A model generated the notes under the pieces. It ran no database searches. It saw only the letters and a list, made by a program, of their open reading frames with translations, and was not told where the DNA came from. DNA of 64,000 nt from Prescottella defluvii. Lineage in GTDB: Bacteria; Actinomycetota; Actinomycetes; Mycobacteriales; Mycobacteriaceae. The translations under genes and the position numbers were made by a program. Shown piece by piece: positions 41,015-51,386 of the stretch; position 1 is the first letter of the stretch, and each line of letters starts with the position of its first letter. The stretch is from contig CP121458.1 of assembly GCA_029690005.1 (NCBI GenBank), positions 4,030,001 through 4,094,000 on the forward strand. Direction: 5' to 3'.

Positions 41015-42009
41015 GTGAGACTTCTGGTTACCGGCGGCGCCGGCTACGTGGGCAGCGTGTGCAGCACTGTCCTGCTCGAGCGCGGCCACGAGGTCGTCGT
41101 CGTCGACGACCTGTCGACCGGTAACGCCGATGCGGTGCCCGCGGGCGCCGAGTTCATCGAAGGTGACATCGCAGCCGTCGCCGGATCCGTTCTCGGGTCC
41201 GGCGACGGCGCACCGCGTTTCGACGGTGTGCTGCACTTCGCCGCGCAGTCCCTGGTCGGCGAGTCGGTCGAGAAGCCCGAGCAGTACTGGCAGGGCAATG
41301 TGGTCACCACGCTCGCCCTGCTCGAGGCCATGCGCCTGTCCGGCACGCCGCGCCTGGTGTTCTCATCGACGGCCGCGACCTACGGTGAGCCCGAGCGGAC
41401 GCCGATCACCGAGGACGATCCGACCCGCCCGACCAATCCGTACGGCGCCACCAAGCTGGCGATCGACCACGCGATCACGTCCTACGCGAACGCACACTCG
41501 CTCGCGGCGACCAGCCTGCGCTACTTCAACGTCGCGGGCGCGTACAAGGGCGCCGGTGAGAACCGGGTCGTGGAAACGCATCTCATCCCCCTCGTGCTCC
41601 AGGTCGCGCTGGGCCAGCGCGAGAAGATCTCGGTGTTCGGAACCGACTGGCCGACCAAGGACGGCACTGCGGTCCGGGATTACATTCACGTGCTGGATCT
41701 CGCCGAGGCCCACCTGCTCGCGCTCGAGTCGTCCGAGCCCGGCCGCCACAAGATCTACAACCTGGGCAGCGGCGCGGGATTCACTGTCCGCGAGGTCATT
41801 TCGGCGTGTGAGCGGGTGACGGGACTCCCCATCGCAGCCGAGGACGCACCCGGCGCGCGGGCGATCCCGCCGTCCTCATCGCATCGAGCGACCGCGCCAT
41901 CGCCGAGATGGGTTGGCGCCCGGCGCACACCGACCTCGACGAGATCGTCGCCGACGCCTGGACGTACCTGCAGGCTCTGGGCGATCGGTCACACGCCGCC
42001 AAGCGGTAG
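41015..42009 (+). CDS. galE: UDP-glucose 4-epimerase, frameshifted near the C-terminus
   Basis: NAD-dependent short-chain epimerase interconverting UDP-glucose and UDP-galactose, the source of galactose for arabinogalactan in this order. NAD motif [19 protein letters not shown], catalytic S/T and YxxxK in [10 protein letters not shown] and NPYGATKLA, and the family block [13 protein letters not shown] start at 41015 with GAGGAGA upstream. One C is missing at 41849-41851; restoring it turns [10 protein letters not shown] into [19 protein letters not shown] and leads to the TAG at 42007. Corrected length is about 331 residues. A small CCGCCG/CGGCGG hairpin at 40984-40999 sits just before its ribosome site. 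Confidence 0.92.
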
Positions 42010-42013
42010 CGGC

Positions 42014-43149
42014 TCGAGCGGGGCAGCTGCACCCCGAGATCGTGCGCGATCCGGTAGCCGACCGACGCGAGGTCTCGGAGTGCAGCGGGCCTGACCCCCG
42101 CCTGGAGTGCGTCGTCGAGCAGGCCAGCCAGCCGATGACACGGGTCGGCGGCGAGAGCGGCGCACAGCGCGACACCGGCCATGGGCCCGTCGCCGCGCAG
42201 GTATGCGCTGTACCCGAGCAGCGCGAGCGGCTCGGCGCGTTCGGGATCGGGCAGGGTCCGGGCCAGATGCACCCACATCTGCTCGGCCGCGGACGCCTGT
42301 GCCCCGTCGAGAGCGCGAGAAGCGAGTCCCGGACGGTGAGGTTCTCGAGTGCCAGAGCGAGTTCGGCGTTCTCCTCCGGGGAGATCTCGTCTCCCGACTC
42401 GTGCTGCGCGATCCGCGTCAGGACGTACTCGAGACCTTCACGGGCGGCCCGCTCGGGGTCGGCGGCCGCGCGGGTGAGGGCAACGCGGCGCGCGCCGTCT
42501 TCGCGCGCGGCGTCGATCAGGTCGGCTATCCGCTCCTGCACCTCCGGCGAGGCGGGATCGAGCACGGCCTCGAGCTCCTCCCGGGAACCGCGGATGGCCC
42601 TCCCTTCGAGGACCTGGGCCGCCGCGACCGCGGATGCCGTGGGGTCAGGCAGGATCCCGCAATCGGCACCGGTGAGGTCCCGCCACGGCGCCCCGGCCTC
42701 GATTCGCGAACAAATGTGCACTGCGGACAGATCGATTCCACTGCGGTGCAGGAATTCCCGGAACCGATCCATGATGACAACATGGGCAGCGAGGTCCGCG
42801 GGCGGCGCGTTGGGCGGGATCCGATCGTCGACGACGACCACCAGCATCCGGTCGGCACCCTCCCGCACCGCGACTGCGGCGAACTGGTCGAGGACCAGGT
42901 CCATCACCCCGCCCGCGTCTCCGGGCTCGTCGAGGAGCAGGTCGTGTCGCATCACGGCCCCGACGCTCGTCCCGGTCAGGCAGATCGCCACGAGGGAGCG
43001 TCGGGGATGGAACCCCAACAAGGCCGGCACCGCGCTGATCAGCGTGCCGGATCGGATATCCGCACCGCGCAGCGGGTGCCGAATCCCGCACCGGCACGGT
43101 ACGGGTCCGAAGGAGAGTGTGAGTCGTGCGAGAAGGCTGATGTCGTCAT
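42014..43149 (-). CDS. DUF4192 protein (Rv2712c-like), frameshifted
   Basis: Cytoplasmic protein of unknown function, about 378 residues after correction. The conserved start reads [20 protein letters not shown], then [20 protein letters not shown]; the C-terminal half contains [23 protein letters not shown] at 43149 ([12 protein letters not shown]). One G is missing near 43045 (ISDPGTLI) and one near 42303 ([18 protein letters not shown]). As read the last segment continues antisense into galE to 41796. Removing one base at 42016 (CGCTGAG read as CGCTCGAG) gives a stop at 42014, five bases beyond the galE stop. I use that end. Confidence 0.78.
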
Positions 43150-43300
43150 GCGTCGACCTTGCCGCGCACGGCGGCGACCGAGCCGCTCACGACCTGGGAG
43201 TTCCGTGGAGCTGTGGATGGCACCGGGACTGTGCACAACGTCGCCGACGGACCGCTTCCGGCACCGATCGGTGTCGGAGCCCCCTGCTAGGTTCGCCGCC

Positions 43301-44013
43301 TCATCCCGCCCGCGCCTTCGCGACCGCGGACGCGAAGAGGGCGCCGAGCACTTCGGGGTCGGTCACGTCACCGAACGACATCGCCGTCGCCTGGACCGGA
43401 CTCCGTCGATCTGCGCCAGCAGCGTCACCATCGACTGAGTGACGGCCTGTTCGCCCTGACCCGAACTCACTGATCGCCGCAGCGCGAGCGTTTCGTCGGC
43501 GTCGATCCGTGGCGGCGGGGTGAGGGCGGTTCGCACGACGGCGTCGACTCCGTTCCGGGTGGCCGTCACCTCCGGGCAATCGACGACGTACGCCGCGAAC
43601 TCGGAGAGCGGGGTGTCCACGCGAACAAGTTCGATCGTGATCGTCGATCGGTTCGCGCTGTCGGTCCCGACGACCATCGCGGTGCCGTCCGGGCCGTAGT
43701 CCTGCGACGGCGGCTTGCATCCCGCGGGATCGACCTTCGCTCCCGGCGCGATGCCGGTCAGATCGGGTGCGGCCTGCGACACCGCCTTCGGGGGAAGGAC
43801 GACCGCCGGATACTGGGGCGGGAACATGGACGGCTCGAGCAGCATGTCACCCAGCGACTGTGAGCCGGCGCGCTGGACGTCGACCGGATGAGCGGCACCG
43901 TGAACCTCCGTGGAACATCCCGCGACGAGCATCCCGGCACCGAGCAGTATCGATCCGAGCACCAGGCTGGGCGCGACGCGCGTCCGCTGCGACATACCCG
44001 AGCGCTGCGACAT
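43301..44013 (-). CDS. Predicted exported lipoprotein, frameshifted near the end
   Basis: Secreted lipoprotein of about 237 residues. The signal peptide APSLVLGSILLGAGMLVAGC ends in a lipobox LVAGC, so Cys is acylated. The mature protein contains SLGDMLLEPSMFPPQYPAV, a PDGTAMVVGTDSANRSTITI strand region and a C-terminal AMSFGDVTDPEVLGALFA. It resembles mycobacterial cell-wall lipoproteins of unknown function; I cannot name the family with certainty. One C is missing near 43395; restoring it joins QIDGV to PVQATAMSFGDV. Two in-frame ATGs (44013 and 43995) lie in an 18-bp tandem duplication. Confidence 0.75.
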
Positions 44014-44020
44014 ACCCGAG
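43985..44020. repeat. Perfect 18-bp tandem duplication over the lipoprotein start
   Basis: Two identical 18-bp units (43985-44002 and 44003-44020). On the coding strand each carries GGGTATGTCGCAGCG, so the start codon and first residues MSQR are duplicated. Confidence 0.9.
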
Positions 44021-44261
44021 CCCCCTGCCGTTCGATCGCCTCGATCCAACGCACAGCGTGACACACCACGCCCGCCGCAGACCTCGAACGGCAAAGTATG
44101 AAGGCCACGGGAATCGTCGGCGACTGCCGGGTGTTGGAGTTCCCAGAGCACCGTCCGATGATCTTGGTCGGCGCCGATTGATATGTCCGTTCCTCCGTTT
44201 TCGGTCAGCGGGACGTGGTGAGGGACACTGGAAGCAGACGTTCGAAGGAAAAGGAGCCGTC

Positions 44262-45206
44262 ATGGACGAGCAGTCGAAGATGTACGAGCTGGAGTTCCCG
44301 GCACCGCATCTGTCCTCCGCCGACGGCCTGGGCCCGGTCCTGGTTCACGGCCTCGAGGGATTCTCCGATGCCGGACACGCTGTGAAGCTGGCCACCAAGC
44401 ACCTGCGTGAGAGCCTCGAATCCGAGCTCGTCGCCTCGTTCGCCGTCGACGAGCTGATCGACTACCGGTCGCGTCGACCCATGATGACGTTCAAGGCCGA
44501 CCACTTCTCCGACTTCGAGGCCCCGGAGCTCAACCTGTACGCCCTGCGCGACACTGCCGGAACCCCTTTCCTGCTGCTCGCCGGGATGGAGCCGGATCTG
44601 CGCTGGGAGCGCTTCACGACCGCCGTCCGTCTGCTTGCCGAGCAGTTGGGGGTGCGCCGGACGGTCGGGATCAACGCGATTCCGATGGCGATTCCCCACA
44701 CCCGTCCGCTGAGCGTGACCGCGCACTCCACCAACAAGGACCTGATCAAGGATCACCACCGCTGGTCGGGCGAGCTCCAGGTGCCCGGGAGCGCGTCGTC
44801 GCTCCTGGAGTTGCGGATGAGCCAGCACGGCCACGAATCGGTCGGGTTCTCCGTGCATGTTCCGCACTATCTGGCGCAGACCGACTACCCCGCCGCCGCG
44901 GAAACACTCCAGAACGTCATGGAGATCGCCGATCTCGAGCTGCCGCTGGCCGCACTCGGCGAGGCGTCTGCGCGCGTGCGCGAGCAGATCGACGAGCACA
45001 TCGCGGCGAACGAGGAGGTGCAGGCCGTGGTGCGCGCGCTCGAGAACCAGTACGACTCGTACGTCGCCGCCCAGGAACAGCAGTCGACGCTCCTCGCGAC
45101 CGACGACGACCTGCCGAGCGGTGAGGAACTGGGCGCAGAGTTCGAACGGTTCCTGGCCGAACAGGCGCGGCTCGACGACGACCACGGCGACGAAAAGGAC
45201 GACTGA
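44262..45206 (+). CDS. PAC2 family protein (Rv2714-like)
   Basis: Member of the PAC2 (proteasome assembly chaperone-like) family; 314 residues. Conserved parts are VLVHGLEGFSDAGHAVKLAT, FAVDELIDYRSRRP and RTVGINAIPMAIPHTRP; the C-terminus is helical and acidic. In mycobacteria and other actinobacteria this family stands next to an alpha/beta hydrolase, as here. ATG 44262 has AAGGAG 5 bp upstream. Intact. A role with the proteasome is suggested by the fold but not shown. Confidence 0.92.
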   Translation: MDEQSKMYELEFPAPHLSSADGLGPVLVHGLEGFSDAGHAVKLATKHLRESLESELVASFAVDELIDYRSRRPMMTFKADHFSDFEAPELNLYALRDTAGTPFLLLAGMEPDLRWERFTTAVRLLAEQLGVRRTVGINAIPMAIPHTRPLSVTAHSTNKDLIKDHHRWSGELQVPGSASSLLELRMSQHGHESVGFSVHVPHYLAQTDYPAAAETLQNVMEIADLELPLAALGEASARVREQIDEHIAANEEVQAVVRALENQYDSYVAAQEQQSTLLATDDDLPSGEELGAEFERFLAEQARLDDDHGDEKDD

Positions 45207-45385
45207 GTTCGTCGATCGACCGGTCATTTGGTCGTCCGTCCAGGTATGGTCGGGGACGTAACCTATCCGTTATCCGACGTCATGTAGGCGACAAGAGGAC
45301 ACCTACGCTCTCGGTACACGGATATACTCGGACGATCAACATCTGAGCGATGCCCGCATGCCGGGCATCGGCTTCAGGAGGCGAT

Positions 45386-46423
45386 ATGAGCGACTCTCGC
45401 ACGCGCATGCTCCGCCCGGTGCCCGACACCGAGCCGCGGCTCGCATTCCGGACCATCCACGGATACCGACGCGCGTTCCGGATCGCCGGCGAGGGACCCG
45501 CGGTCCTCCTTCTGCACGGAATCGGCGACAACTCGTCGACCTGGAGCGAGATCATCCCGCATCTGGCGCAGAACTACACGGTCGTCGCGCCCGATCTCCT
45601 GGGCCACGGCCGCTCGGACAAGCCGCGTGCCGACTACTCGGTCGCGGCATACGCGAACGGTATGCGCGATCTGCTGTCGGTGCTGGACATCGACAGGGTC
45701 ACGGTGGTCGGGCATTCACTCGGCGGCGGCGTCGCGATGCAGTTCGCGTACCAGTTCCCGCACATGGTCGACCGCCTGGTGCTGGTGTCCGCGGGCGGGG
45801 TGACGCGGGACGTTCACCCCCTGCTGCGGCTCATCTCGATGCCGGTCGTCAACGAGGCCCTCAAGCTGCTGCGGATTCCGGGCGCGATGACGGCGGTCCG
45901 CACCGTCGGCGAGGTGATCTCGCGGGTCCACGGCTCGCCGCTGCGTCCTGGCACGATGCTGCACGACACCCCGGATCTGGTCCGGGTGCTCGGCGAGTTG
46001 CCCGATCCCACCGCGTACGAGGCGTACCTGCGGACGCTGCGGTCCGTCGTCGACTGGCGCGGTCAGGTGGTGACGATGCTGGACCGCTGTTACCTCACGG
46101 AAAACCTCCCGGTGCAGCTCATCTGGGGTGAACGCGATTCGGTGATCCCGGTCAGCCACGCCCGCCTCGCGCACTCGGCCATGCCGGGCTCACAACTCGA
46201 GATCTTCGAGAACGCCGGCCACTTCCCCTTCCGCGACGACCCGCTGCGCTTCCTGACCGTCGTCGAGAACTTCCTCACGTCGACGGTCCCGCTCGAGTTC
46301 GACGAGAGCCGATGGCGCAACCTGCTGATGAACGGCGTCGGAGAGGGCGCCATCTCGGGCGCACCCGAGACCCGTATGGCGGTGCTCGACGCGATGGGCT
46401 CCGACGAGCGCAGCGCCACCTGA
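45386..46423 (+). CDS. Alpha/beta hydrolase (Rv2715-like)
   Basis: Serine hydrolase of 345 residues. Oxyanion region VLLLHGIGDNSSTW, nucleophile VTVVGHSLGGGVAMQF, acid in WGERDSVIP and His in FENAGHFPFRDDP form a complete catalytic triad. The ATG at 45386 follows AGGAGG. Intact. It lies in the same direction as PAC2, 179 bp later. The substrate (ester, epoxide or haloalkane) cannot be told. Confidence 0.92.
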   Translation: MSDSRTRMLRPVPDTEPRLAFRTIHGYRRAFRIAGEGPAVLLLHGIGDNSSTWSEIIPHLAQNYTVVAPDLLGHGRSDKPRADYSVAAYANGMRDLLSVLDIDRVTVVGHSLGGGVAMQFAYQFPHMVDRLVLVSAGGVTRDVHPLLRLISMPVVNEALKLLRIPGAMTAVRTVGEVISRVHGSPLRPGTMLHDTPDLVRVLGELPDPTAYEAYLRTLRSVVDWRGQVVTMLDRCYLTENLPVQLIWGERDSVIPVSHARLAHSAMPGSQLEIFENAGHFPFRDDPLRFLTVVENFLTSTVPLEFDESRWRNLLMNGVGEGAISGAPETRMAVLDAMGSDERSAT

Positions 46424-46517
46424 GCTCAGCCGAACAGCTCCGCCGGCGCCGCGACGCGTTGGGGCCTCCCGCACTGACCTGGTGCAGGGCGCATCCGGCG
46501 ACCGATAGCCTGTATCA

Positions 46518-49022
46518 GTGCTCCTCACAGACCTCGTGCCCGCCAGCCCCGACGCCGACACCCTCTTCGACGCCTTCACGTCGTGGACGAGCGATCGTGG
46601 CCTGCAGCTGTATCCGGCGCAGGAAGAGGCGCTCATGGAGCTCGTCTCCGGGGCCAACGTCATCCTGGCCACCCCCACCGGCTCCGGCAAGTCGATGGTC
46701 GCGCTGGGCGCGCACTTCTGCGCGCTCGCCGAAGGTCGTCGCACGTTCTACACCGCGCCGATCAAGGCGCTGGTCAGCGAGAAGTTCTTCGCGCTGTGCG
46801 ACGTGTTCGGGGCCGACAACGTCGGGATGATGACCGGCGACGCGTCGGTGAACTCGTCGGCGCCGATCATCTGCGCGACCGCCGAGATCGTCGCCAACCT
46901 CGCGCTGCGAGAGGGCGCGGGTTCCGACATCGGCCAGGTCGTGATGGACGAGTTCCACTTCTACTCCGAGCCGGATCGCGGCTGGGCGTGGCAGGTTCCG
47001 CTGATCGAGCTGCCGCAGGCACAGTTCCTGCTGATGTCGGCGACGCTCGGCGACGTCACGCACCTACGCGAGGACCTCACCCGCCGGACCGGCCGACCGA
47101 CGACCGAGGTGTCGGGCTCCGAACGCCCCGTGCCACTGCATTTCTCGTACTCGCAGACCCCGATCGGCGAGGAGATCGAGGAACTCGTCACCACCCACCA
47201 GGCACCGGTGTACGTCGTGCACTTCACGCAGGCCGCGGCGCTCGAACGCGCGCAGGCGCTGACGAGCGTCAACCTGTGCACCCGCGCGGAGAAGGATGCG
47301 ATCGCCGAGGCGATCGGCGCGTTCCGGTTCACCACCGGGTTCGGTAAGACGCTGTCACGCTTGGTCCGTCACGGCATCGGCGTCCACCATGCCGGCATGC
47401 TGCCCAAGTACCGGCGCCTCATCGAGCGGCTGGCGCAGGACGGGCTGCTCAAGGTCATCTGCGGCACCGACACCCTCGGCGTCGGAATCAACGTCCCGAT
47501 CCGCACGGTGCTGCTCACGGGCCTGACCAAGTTCGACGGCACCCGCACCCGCCAGTTGCGGGCGCGCGAGTTCCACCAGATCGCCGGGCGGGCCGGCCGG
47601 GCCGGCTACGACACCATGGGCACCGTCGTCGTGCAGGCCCCCGAGCACGAGATCGAGAACGTGCGGGCGCTCGCGAAGGCGGGCGACGACCCGAAGAAGC
47701 GCCGGAAGGTGCAGCGCAAGAAGGCACCCGAGGGATTCGTCTCGTGGGGCGAGGGCACGTTCGACAAGCTGGTCGTGGCCTCGCCCGAGCCGCTCACCTC
47801 GAGGTTCTCGGTGAGCAACTCGATGCTGCTCAACGTGATCGCCCGCCCGGGCAACGGCTTCGAGGCGATGCGGCACCTCCTCGAGGACAACCACGAGCCG
47901 CGTCCAGCGCAGCGCCGGCACATCCTCAAGGCGATCCGCCTCTACCGGGGACTGCTGCAGGCCGGCATCGTCCAGCAGCTCGACGAGCCCGACGAGTACG
48001 GCCGCATGGCCCGGCTCACGGTGGATCTGCAGCGCGACTTTGCGCTCAACCAGCCGCTGTCACCGTTCGCGCTGGCGTCGCTCGAACTGCTCGATGTCGA
48101 ATCGCCCAGCTACGCACTCGACGTCGTGTCGATCATCGAGTCGACGCTCGACGATCCGCGGCAGATCCTCATGGCGCAGCAGCACGCGGCGCGTGGTGAG
48201 GCGGTGGCCGAGATGAAGGCCGACGGCATCGAGTACGAGGAGCGCATGGAGCTCCTCGAGGAGATCACTTGGCCGAAACCGCTGGCGGACTTGCTGTTCC
48301 CCGCGTTCGAGACGTACCGCGCGGGTCATCCGTGGATGAACGAGTTCGCGCTCTCCCCCAAGTCCGTCGTCCGAGACATGGTGGAACGGTCGATGACATT
48401 CGCCGAGCTGGTCAGCCACTACGGCCTCGCGCGCTCCGAGGGCCTGGTGCTGCGCTACCTCGCGGACGCGTACCGCGCGCTGCGGCAGACGGTTCCCACC
48501 GAGGCACGCACCGAGGAACTCGAGGACCTCACCGAGTGGCTGGGTGAGCTGATCCGCCAGGTGGATTCGAGCCTGCTCGACGAGTGGGAGCAGCTCACCA
48601 ACCCGGGCGCCGAGTCCGACGACCAGCAGGTCGCGTTCGGCGCGGACACCCCGCGTCCGATCACCGCGAACACCCGCGCGTTCAAGGTGATGGTGCGCAA
48701 CGCGATGTTCCGTCGCGTCGAACTCGCGTCGAGGCAGCGCTGGGACCAGCTCGCCGAACTGGGCGACGGCCTCGACGCCGACGACTGGGCCGACCTGATG
48801 GAGCTGTACTTCGACGAGTACGACGAGATCGGGACCGGCCCGGCCGCCCGCGGTCCGCTGCTCTTCCAGGTCACCGTCGAGCCGACGCTGTGGCGGGTCC
48901 GTCAGGTCCTCGACGACCCCCAGGGCGACCACGGATGGGCACTGCTCGGCGAGGTCAACCTCGCCGAATCCGACGCGGCCGGCGAGGTGGTCTTCGACGA
49001 GTTCGAGGTCGCGGAGGGCTGA
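46518..49022 (+). CDS. DEAD/DEAH-box RNA helicase with DUF3516 domain
   Basis: Ski2/Mtr4-like SF2 helicase of 834 residues. YPAQEEALMELVSG (Q motif), ILATPTGSGKSMVALGAH (Walker A), VMDEFHFYSEPDRGW (motif II is DEFH), LLMSATLGDV (motif III), LVRHGIGVHHAGMLPKYR and HQIAGRAGRAGYD (motif VI). A basic KKRRKVQRKKAPEG insert lies near residue 395. The C-terminal 350 residues are the actinobacterial DUF3516 domain. GTG start at 46518. Intact, and one of the longest uninterrupted genes here. Likely RNA processing or decay. Confidence 0.93.
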   Translation: MLLTDLVPASPDADTLFDAFTSWTSDRGLQLYPAQEEALMELVSGANVILATPTGSGKSMVALGAHFCALAEGRRTFYTAPIKALVSEKFFALCDVFGADNVGMMTGDASVNSSAPIICATAEIVANLALREGAGSDIGQVVMDEFHFYSEPDRGWAWQVPLIELPQAQFLLMSATLGDVTHLREDLTRRTGRPTTEVSGSERPVPLHFSYSQTPIGEEIEELVTTHQAPVYVVHFTQAAALERAQALTSVNLCTRAEKDAIAEAIGAFRFTTGFGKTLSRLVRHGIGVHHAGMLPKYRRLIERLAQDGLLKVICGTDTLGVGINVPIRTVLLTGLTKFDGTRTRQLRAREFHQIAGRAGRAGYDTMGTVVVQAPEHEIENVRALAKAGDDPKKRRKVQRKKAPEGFVSWGEGTFDKLVVASPEPLTSRFSVSNSMLLNVIARPGNGFEAMRHLLEDNHEPRPAQRRHILKAIRLYRGLLQAGIVQQLDEPDEYGRMARLTVDLQRDFALNQPLSPFALASLELLDVESPSYALDVVSIIESTLDDPRQILMAQQHAARGEAVAEMKADGIEYEERMELLEEITWPKPLADLLFPAFETYRAGHPWMNEFALSPKSVVRDMVERSMTFAELVSHYGLARSEGLVLRYLADAYRALRQTVPTEARTEELEDLTEWLGELIRQVDSSLLDEWEQLTNPGAESDDQQVAFGADTPRPITANTRAFKVMVRNAMFRRVELASRQRWDQLAELGDGLDADDWADLMELYFDEYDEIGTGPAARGPLLFQVTVEPTLWRVRQVLDDPQGDHGWALLGEVNLAESDAAGEVVFDEFEVAEG

Positions 49023-49167
49023 TCGCCGGCTCCGCGAAGGATCACCCTCCCCACGAGAAGAGTCGAGACAGGTTGCGCGGCATCCTCGCCCGCACCTGTC
49101 TCTCTTTCCGATCCGGCGCGCGACGGATACCGGGGCTCAAACGTGTCGAGCCGGGTACCTTTTCCAC

Positions 49168-49821
49168 ATGTCGGACATCGTGATCGGAATCTTGGCCATC
49201 GTCGTCGGCGCGGTGTTCTGCTTCCGCGGCGTGCCTGCCATGCGGTTCGTGATCGCCCTCTGGGGCGCGTTCGCGGGCCTGAATCTCGGTGCGGGCCTGG
49301 TGTCCGCGATCACCGGTGACAGTTACCTCGGCACGGCGCTCGGATGGATGGCCGGCCTCCTGGTGGCCGTCCTCTTCTCCGTGCTCGCCTACCTGTACTA
49401 CGCGGTGGCGGTGACGCTCATGATGGCGTCGGTCGGTTTCGCGCTCGGCACGGCCGCAACAGTCGCGGTGGGCGTCACCTGGGACTGGGTGATCGTCACC
49501 GTCGGCGTCATTCTCGGTGTGGCACTGGCAGTCCTGACGCTCGCGGTCGACCTGCCGGCCGCACTGCTGGTCGTGGTGAGCGTCCTCGGCGGAGCGGTCG
49601 CGATCGTCGGCGGCGCGATGCTCCTCACCGGAGTCCTCGACACCGCCGACTTCGACGACACGTCGATCACCGAAACCGTCGGCGACGGCTGGTGGTGGTA
49701 CGCGCTCTACCTGGTCCTCGTCGTGGCCGGCGTGATCGCACAGTTGCGGATGCTCGGACGCGAGCGATCGCTCCGCGACCAGTGGCAGCCGTCCACCACA
49801 GAGCCCGCGCAATCCGCTTAG
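49168..49821 (+). CDS. Multi-pass membrane protein (DUF4203/TMEM198-like)
   Basis: 217 residues with about seven hydrophobic helices (IVIGILAIVVGAVFCFRGV, WMAGLLVAVLFSVLAYLYY, LLVVVSVLGGAVAIVGGAML and others), then a short cytoplasmic tail (RSLRDQWQPSTTEPAQ). Helix spacing and glycine-rich pattern resemble the TM7S3/TMEM198-like DUF4203 group. ATG start at 49168. Intact. Function unknown. Confidence 0.8.
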   Translation: MSDIVIGILAIVVGAVFCFRGVPAMRFVIALWGAFAGLNLGAGLVSAITGDSYLGTALGWMAGLLVAVLFSVLAYLYYAVAVTLMMASVGFALGTAATVAVGVTWDWVIVTVGVILGVALAVLTLAVDLPAALLVVVSVLGGAVAIVGGAMLLTGVLDTADFDDTSITETVGDGWWWYALYLVLVVAGVIAQLRMLGRERSLRDQWQPSTTEPAQSA

Positions 49822-49908
49822 GGCAGCCCATACTGGCTGGTCGAGTCCTCATCACGCAGATACGGTGAGGTGGCACGAGGACAACTGTCGAGATGTCCGG
49901 AGTGCCAC

Positions 49909-50113
49909 ATGACCACGATGGAAACGCCCCACGTCAGCGATTACACAGTCACGAACTGTTCGTACAACCACGACCGTGACGAGCATGGTCGGGGCGTGCC
50001 AGCGTGCCGACTGCGTCCACAACCGGGACCTCGAGTGCACCGCGAGCGAGATCCGCGTCGGCGCGGGTTCCGGGGAACACGCAGCGCGCTGCCTCACCTA
50101 CCAAGCACGCTGA
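49909..50113 (+). CDS. Small Cys-rich DUF1540-like protein, frameshifted
   Basis: About 67 residues. Segment one, METPHVSDYTVTNCSYNHD, and segment two, CQRADCVHNRDLECTASEIR followed by ARCLTYQAR, are in different frames. Removing the C at 49990 (GGTCGGGG to GGTGGGG) joins them as DEHGGACQRADC. Two C-x(n)-C-x-HN-type blocks are typical of DUF1540 domains, which probably bind metal. ATG 49909 is the likely start; an upstream GTG at 49870 is possible. Function unknown. Confidence 0.62.
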
Positions 50114-50143
50114 CCGCGCCGAACGCCGATCGGTCGCCGAGGG

Positions 50144-50548
50144 TTACGCCTGAGGCTTGAACGGCCCCGCATTGCGCGGCTTGCGGTTGGACTGCTCCCG
50201 CTTGGCGGCCTGCTGCTCGCGGATCCGCTTCTCGTCCTTGCGGACCTCGACGAGATTGGCGCGCTCGGCGACGAGCCAGTCGGGCTGGTCGGCGAGGAGC
50301 GCCTCGATCTGTGCCGTGGTGAGCGCCTCTTCCACGCCGCCGCGCGCGAGACCCGAGATCGACACACCGAGCTTGGCGGCGACGACGTCCTTCGGGTGCG
50401 GACCGTCCTTGCGGAGCGCAACGAGCCACTCCGGCGGGTTGGTCTGCCATTCGTTCAGCTCGTCGCGCGAGACCACGCCGTCCTGGAACTCGGCGGGGGT
50501 GGCCTGGAGGTACACACCCAGCTTCTTCGCGGCGGTGGCCGGCTTCAT
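50144..50548 (-). CDS. DUF5997 family protein
   Basis: 134 residues, conserved in actinobacteria. Opening MKPATAAKKLGVYLQATPAE, then NPPEWLVALRKDGPHPKDVV, AAKLGVSISGLARGGVEEAL and a second PDWLVAERANLVEVRKDEKR. The two similar P-x-W-L blocks suggest an internal duplication with helix-turn-helix-like parts (KLGVSISGLARGG). A basic Gln/Lys tail ends it. ATG 50548 chosen by family start. Intact. Divergent from the LysR-like substrate-binding gene, so the pair may be functionally linked. Confidence 0.83.
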   Translation of the reverse strand: MKPATAAKKLGVYLQATPAEFQDGVVSRDELNEWQTNPPEWLVALRKDGPHPKDVVAAKLGVSISGLARGGVEEALTTAQIEALLADQPDWLVAERANLVEVRKDEKRIREQQAAKREQSNRKPRNAGPFKPQA

Positions 50549-50648
50549 CGTCTGGGGGTCTTCTGCGACGTCATACCTCAAGGGTAACGAGGACGCTCCA
50601 CGCTGCCGCACCGGTGGGCCACCGGGAGGCTGCGGGTAGCCTGACCGG

Positions 50649-51381
50649 GTGACAGAGGCGACCGACCCCCGACCGTTCCGGCTCGCGTACGTGCCCGGCG
50701 TGACGCCCGCCAAGTGGGTGCGAATCTGGGGCGAGCGCATGCCCGACGTCCCGCTTCGAGCTGGTCAGCACCACCGCGGCCGAGGCCCCGGGGCTGTTGC
50801 GAGCGGGCGGCGCGGACGCCGGACTGGTGCGGCTGCCGATCGAACGCGACGGGCTGAGCGTCATCGCACTGTACGAGGAAATTCCGGTGGTGGTGGTGCC
50901 GAAGGACCACGTGGTCACCGCCGCCGACGACGTGTCCACCGCCGATCTGGCGGACGAGGTCGTACTGGACCCGCACGACGACACCCTCGAGTGGTCGACC
51001 CGACCGGGCACTCCGGCATTGCACCGCCCCGACACCACCGGCGACGCCGTCGAACTCGTCGCGGCCGGTGTGGGGGTGCTGGTGGTGCCGCAATCCCTTG
51101 CGCGACTGCACCACCGCAAGGACCTGACCTACCGCACCGTCACCGACGGCCCGCTCTCCCCCGTCGCCCTCGCCTGGCCGACTGGGGCGACTACCGATCT
51201 GGTGGAGGAGTTCGTCGGCATCGTGCGGGGACGCAGCGTCAACAGCTCCCGCGGTCGCGGTGCGCCCGAACCGGCGCCCAAGCGGACCGCTTCCCAGAAG
51301 GCGGCGGCCAAACGTGCGGCCCGCGTAGAGGCAGGCAAAGTGCCCCCGCCACCGCGGAAACCCCGGCGCGGCAAGCGCTGA
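50649..51381 (+). CDS. LysR substrate-binding-domain protein without HTH, frameshifted
   Basis: About 243 residues. It starts with a beta strand ([18 protein letters not shown]) typical of the effector-binding domain of LysR regulators and continues [38 protein letters not shown] and [19 protein letters not shown]. No N-terminal winged helix is present. The tail is strongly basic ([28 protein letters not shown]) and may bind nucleic acid. GTG start at 50649. An extra C at 50757 (CTTGAG read as CTTCGAG) breaks the frame; corrected text is [17 protein letters not shown]. Role unknown. Confidence 0.8.
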
Positions 51382-51386
51382 CGCGC

